Shown piece by piece: positions 61,147-64,000 of a stretch of DNA of 64,000 nt (the first letter of the stretch is position 1; each line of letters opens with the position of its first letter). The notes under the pieces were generated by a model that saw nothing but the letters and a program-made list of their open reading frames with translations, had not been told where the DNA came from and made no database searches. This stretch comes from Siphonodentalium dalli. Taxonomy: Eukaryota; Mollusca; Scaphopoda; Gadilida; Siphonodentaliidae. The stretch lies in assembly GCA_032622095.1 (NCBI GenBank), contig CP136069.1:152943043-153007042 (forward strand). Reading direction: 5' to 3'. Both the position numbers and the translations under genes were made by a program.

Positions 61147-61509
61147 GTCTGTCATTTGCAGAATGAGGTCCCCAGAGGGTGAATTTAGTGATGCTATCCC
61201 GCATGGTGGCCAGCGGGTAGCATCACCAAATGCATCCTCTGGGAACCTCATTCTACTTAGGTATCAACTGCTATGGGAGACCTTCTATTAGGATCAGATT
61301 GAAATTCACCAGATATGCATTTTATCTTCTGCAAATGAGGGGATGAGGGGATATAGAAACTGAACAGAAGGGAAAAAGTAACTAAAAACAATATTAATTT
61401 GAGACTATAGATACTTCCTAAAAGATAAGGCCAAAGTAGAATGAGGTCCCCAGAGGGTGAATTTGGTTAGAATAACTGAATTCACCTTCTGGGGACCTCA
61501 TTTTGCAAA
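61147..61509 (-). repeat. Double-hairpin repeat family, copy F (inverted)
   Basis: Starts TCTGTCATTTGCAGAATGAG with a well-kept hairpin to 61257 (GGTGAATTTAGTGATGCTAT against GGTAGCATCACCAAATGC); the second hairpin (about 61440-61503) is shortened but keeps GGTCCCCAGAGGGTGAATTT and its complement. Confidence 0.85.
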
Positions 61510-61608
61510 CCCAAGAGAACTTTTCAAGGCTTGTTAATATTGAGGTTGGTGAGAAGTGCAATGTTAACTGTTAAGTTATAAAGGCTGATGCAGGTCTCAA
61601 AATATGGT

Positions 61609-61979
61609 GCCTTACATTTGCAGAATGAGGTCCCCAAAGAGTGATTTAGGTGACGCCACCCCGCACTGTGGGCAGGAATCACCAAATTCATCCTATGGGG
61701 ACCTTATTATGCATGGCCTCATTTGCTATGGGAGGCCGAGACACAGATTTAAATTCACAGAGGGTGAAGATGGTGATGTTCCCCCATTAAGCACCTCGAT
61801 TATTCATTGTGTCATCTGCCAATTTGGGGACATAGAGAAACTAAACTAAAAAAGAAAAAGAAACTAAACAAACTTGTTAATTTGATAATAAAGATACTTT
61901 CAGAGAAGATGAGGCCTACAGAGGGTGAATTTAGTGATGCTAGTAAATTCACCCTATGGGGACCTCATTCTGCAAATCT
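61609..61979 (-). repeat. Double-hairpin repeat family, copy G (inverted)
   Basis: Left CCTTACATTTGCAGAATGAG, hairpin to about 61712. Spacer includes CTCGATTATTCATTGTGTCA and CAATTTGGGGACATAGAG. The right hairpin is short (61915-61975), ending CCTCATTCTGCAAATCTC. Confidence 0.85.
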
Positions 61980-62109
61980 CCAGCACCCTGTTTTGAGGCC
62001 TGATGATCAGATTACAAACCTAGCTTTCTATGGTACAATATGGTACATGTACTTATAATCCTGTAATATTCATTAAATACCCCATTATCATCAGTAAATA
62101 CACATAACC

Positions 62110-62310
62110 TTTCATAACTAGAGCTGCGCTGGTGCAGCATTAAATATCCTGTGCCAGGTCATTCTCTTATATAGGTATGCGAGTCTTCCATAGGGAGCCT
62201 CACATATATAAGAGAATGCACTGGCTTACAAGGTCAAGATAAATATTGTTAGGTCAATGCACATGTATTCTCTTCAATATGCCAGTCTCAAGACAAGTGA
62301 AGCACTTTGG
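62110..62310. repeat. Fragment of the GAGCTGCGCTGGTGCAG TTAA family
   Basis: Contains AGAGCTGCGCTGGTGCAGCA, then a hairpin of GTCATTCTCTTATATAGG against ATATATAAGAGAATGCACTG, and part of the spacer. The terminal CCCTTT ends and TTAA sites are not recognisable. Confidence 0.7.
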
Positions 62311-62867
62311 AGACAAGTTACATACTAGTATATCTCTCATGTCTCCATCCTAAATGTCTTGAACTGACCCAGCTAATATATCTTACATGTATAGAAGCCT
62401 TTTATGATGAAGGCAGTCCGTATTAGGTTATATTCGCTGAACTTTATGCTGGCATTGGCCTGGCATCTGTGGAATGTGATGCCATTGTTACTCGAGATAA
62501 GTCTATCGATCAATCAATACATTCTGCAAATATTTTCCTAGCTTTGAGCTATTTCAAGGTACACATAAATGGGCGAAAACAAGTACTTTAACTTAGATGC
62601 CGGCTTCGGCATTGACTAAATTAATTATTTTTCGAGATAAAAATCAGATGTAGCCAAATTGATCTCTTTTCTTTATCTATATTGATCAATACTTCAGCCC
62701 GCCATATATAATCACATACTACACACCAGCTGACATCTATGGACAGTGTCAGAAATTACCCAGAATAGGCATTGCTATAAAAAACAGCTGTTAGTCAATT
62801 CCATTATGTGATGTCATGCCTGAAGTTCTGTTCTTTTAGCTTGAATTGTTCTGTTGCTAGTACTTAA

Positions 62868-63065
62868 CCCTTTCAGTGCCAAGTCTGATTTTTGTATCAA
62901 CCCATATCAGCTTGATCATTTTTCAAATTTATTGAATATAATAATGTGATACATTGATGGAAAGAGCTCTTTCCATCAATGTATCACATTATTATAATCA
63001 ATAAATTTGAAAAATGATAAAGGAAATATGGGTTGATACAAAAATCGGACTTGGCACTGAAAGGG
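62868..63065. mobile_element. TTAA-flanked foldback MITE, 198 bp
   Basis: An almost perfect palindrome from CCCTTTCAGTGCCAAGTC to GACTTGGCACTGAAAGGG, with TTAA on both sides (62864-62867 and 63066-63069). The centre is GGAAAGAGCTCTTTCC. A small unpaired insertion in the left arm (CAGCTT, about 62908) or its loss from the right arm is the main asymmetry. Confidence 0.92.
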
Positions 63066-63102
63066 TTAACGACCAGTAATATTACGTGAATGAGGTTCTT
63101 AA

Positions 63103-63372
63103 CCCTTAAACGTACATGACGGGAGCTGCGCTGGTGCAGCATTAAAAATCATGTGCCAGTGCATTCTCTTATATATGCTACTCTCCCATAGGGAACCTAC
63201 ATGTATCATATATAAAAGAATGCACTGGCATATAAGGCCATGGTTATTTAAATATTAAGGCCCATGTGTTCTCTTAAATATGTGAGGCTCCCTATGGGAG
63301 ACTCGCATTATTAAGAGAATGCATTGGCACAGGGTTTTCGCAAAATTTCAGGAAACTCCAGTCATGAAAGGG
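63103..63372. mobile_element. TTAA element of the GAGCTGCGCTGGTGCAG family (two hairpins)
   Basis: TTAA at 63099-63102 and 63373-63376. Left CCCTTAAACGTACATGAC, right GTCATGAAAGGG. Two internal hairpins (about 63150-63230 and 63260-63330) both built on GTGCATTCTCTTATATATG and CTCCCATAGGGA, separated by ~40 bp. Non-coding. Confidence 0.85.
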
Positions 63373-63562
63373 TTAAATGGTTATCAATGTCCATAATGCT
63401 CATGCAGTGTTCATGTGAGTGGGACCTCCATTAGCTCAGTCAGTGTGGTGCATAACAGAGTGGCCGACTCGACATTACCATCCAGCAATGGCAAAGCTGG
63501 TATGATTTCCCCATAAGAACGGACTCAATTCAAGTTTCTCGCCAAGTTTGTCAGTTATTTAA

Positions 63563-64000
63563 CCCTTTCATGACTGGAGCTGTGCTGGTGCAGCCTTAAC
63601 CCTTCCATGAAATTTGGTGAAAACCCTGTGCCAATTCATTCTCTTATATAGGGCGCCTTGCATATATAAGAGAATACATTGGCCTGACAATATTTACCTT
63701 GACTTGTAAGCCAGTGCATTCTCTTACTCTCAGGTGCCTAATAATAGTGTCATAATTTTGGAGAATATTTCCAATGATCACTATTATTTGGCATTGAGAC
63801 AAAGAATGAAATTGCCATCACTATTATTATTTTCAGCATAAATCACCATGCATCCATCACTATTATTATTTTCAGCATAAATCACCATCCATCACTATTA
63901 TTAGGCCATCACGATTATTAGGCACCTGAGAGTATATATGCAAAGCTGCCTATGGGAGACTCGCATAATCTAAGATAATTCACTGGCACCAGTGCAGCTC
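63563..64000. mobile_element. GAGCTGCGCTGGTGCAG family element, cut by the window edge
   Basis: TTAA (63559-63562), then CCCTTTCATGACTGGAGCTG. Two hairpins follow as in the copy at 63103, the second interrupted by a TA-flanked MITE (63727-63932). The last bases GGCACCAGTGCAGCTC are the complement of the start, so the right end lies just past 64,000. Confidence 0.82.
63727..63932. mobile_element. Tc1/mariner-type MITE nested in the TTAA element
   Basis: 206 bp with inverted ends CTCTCAGGTGCCTAATAAT and ATTATTAGGCACCTGAGAG, flanked by TA on each side. Removing it with one TA restores CTCTTATATATGC, the expected hairpin arm of the host element, so its boundaries are well defined. The interior holds a 38-bp direct repeat (CATCACTATTATTATTTTCA). 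Confidence 0.88.

Noticed and set aside
63420-63550. Second tRNA-like sequence (TTAGCTCAGTCAGTG)
   Set aside because: An A-box-like stretch only; no convincing B box or stems. Possibly a SINE scrap, too weak to annotate.

Overview
The window looks like nuclear DNA from an animal, most likely a bivalve or other mollusc. It is AT-rich and packed with small inverted-repeat elements. It carries one unmistakable single-exon metazoan enzyme gene (selenocysteine lyase) and the first coding exon of an ASAP-type Arf-GAP. It also has repeat families opening with TAGCTCACCTGA or TAGCTCAACTTT that I associate with molluscan genomes. The organism is inferred from repeat style and protein flavour, not from a marker gene. 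Nothing bacterial, phage, CRISPR or plasmid-like is present.

Layout. (1) 22-22,762: a tandem array of about 3.43-kb units, six long and two short or partial. Each unit is built from two older transposon-like elements: a TTAA-flanked one full of a GGGGCATAATGCGAC motif, and a hAT-like one with palindromes and C/G runs. Unit 5 carries a fresh 1,118-bp hAT-like insertion with a perfect 8-bp target duplication. (2) 22.8-33 kb: mostly unrecognised non-coding DNA with a broken LINE reverse transcriptase fragment, two members of a TTAA inverted-repeat family and a Helitron-like element. (3) 33.2-35.8 kb: the genic core. Selenocysteine lyase (minus strand, 410 codons, no intron) stands head-to-head with exon 1 of an ASAP1/2-like gene (plus strand); their start codons are 393 bp apart with E-box and ETS-like sites between. 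(4) 35.8-64 kb: presumably the first intron of the ASAP-like gene, since I found no second exon. It is filled with mobile elements, including a 3.6-kb PIF/Harbinger-like element (33-bp perfect terminal repeats, TTA duplication, empty site visible elsewhere in the window) that carries an RNase H reading frame and a nested Mutator-like element. Also here are a hAT element with a BED-finger-like relic, pogo-like foldback MITEs, a roughly 400-bp 'double-hairpin' family (seven copies), TTAA palindromes, a tRNA-derived SINE and long poly(C) tandem repeats.

How the genes relate: selenocysteine lyase recycles selenium from selenocysteine, while ASAP proteins regulate Arf GTPases, membrane curvature and the cytoskeleton. 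They share no pathway, so the probable link is only a shared bidirectional promoter. Most other open frames are by-products of repeats. The most informative content is the nested insertion history, which this window alone can largely resolve.
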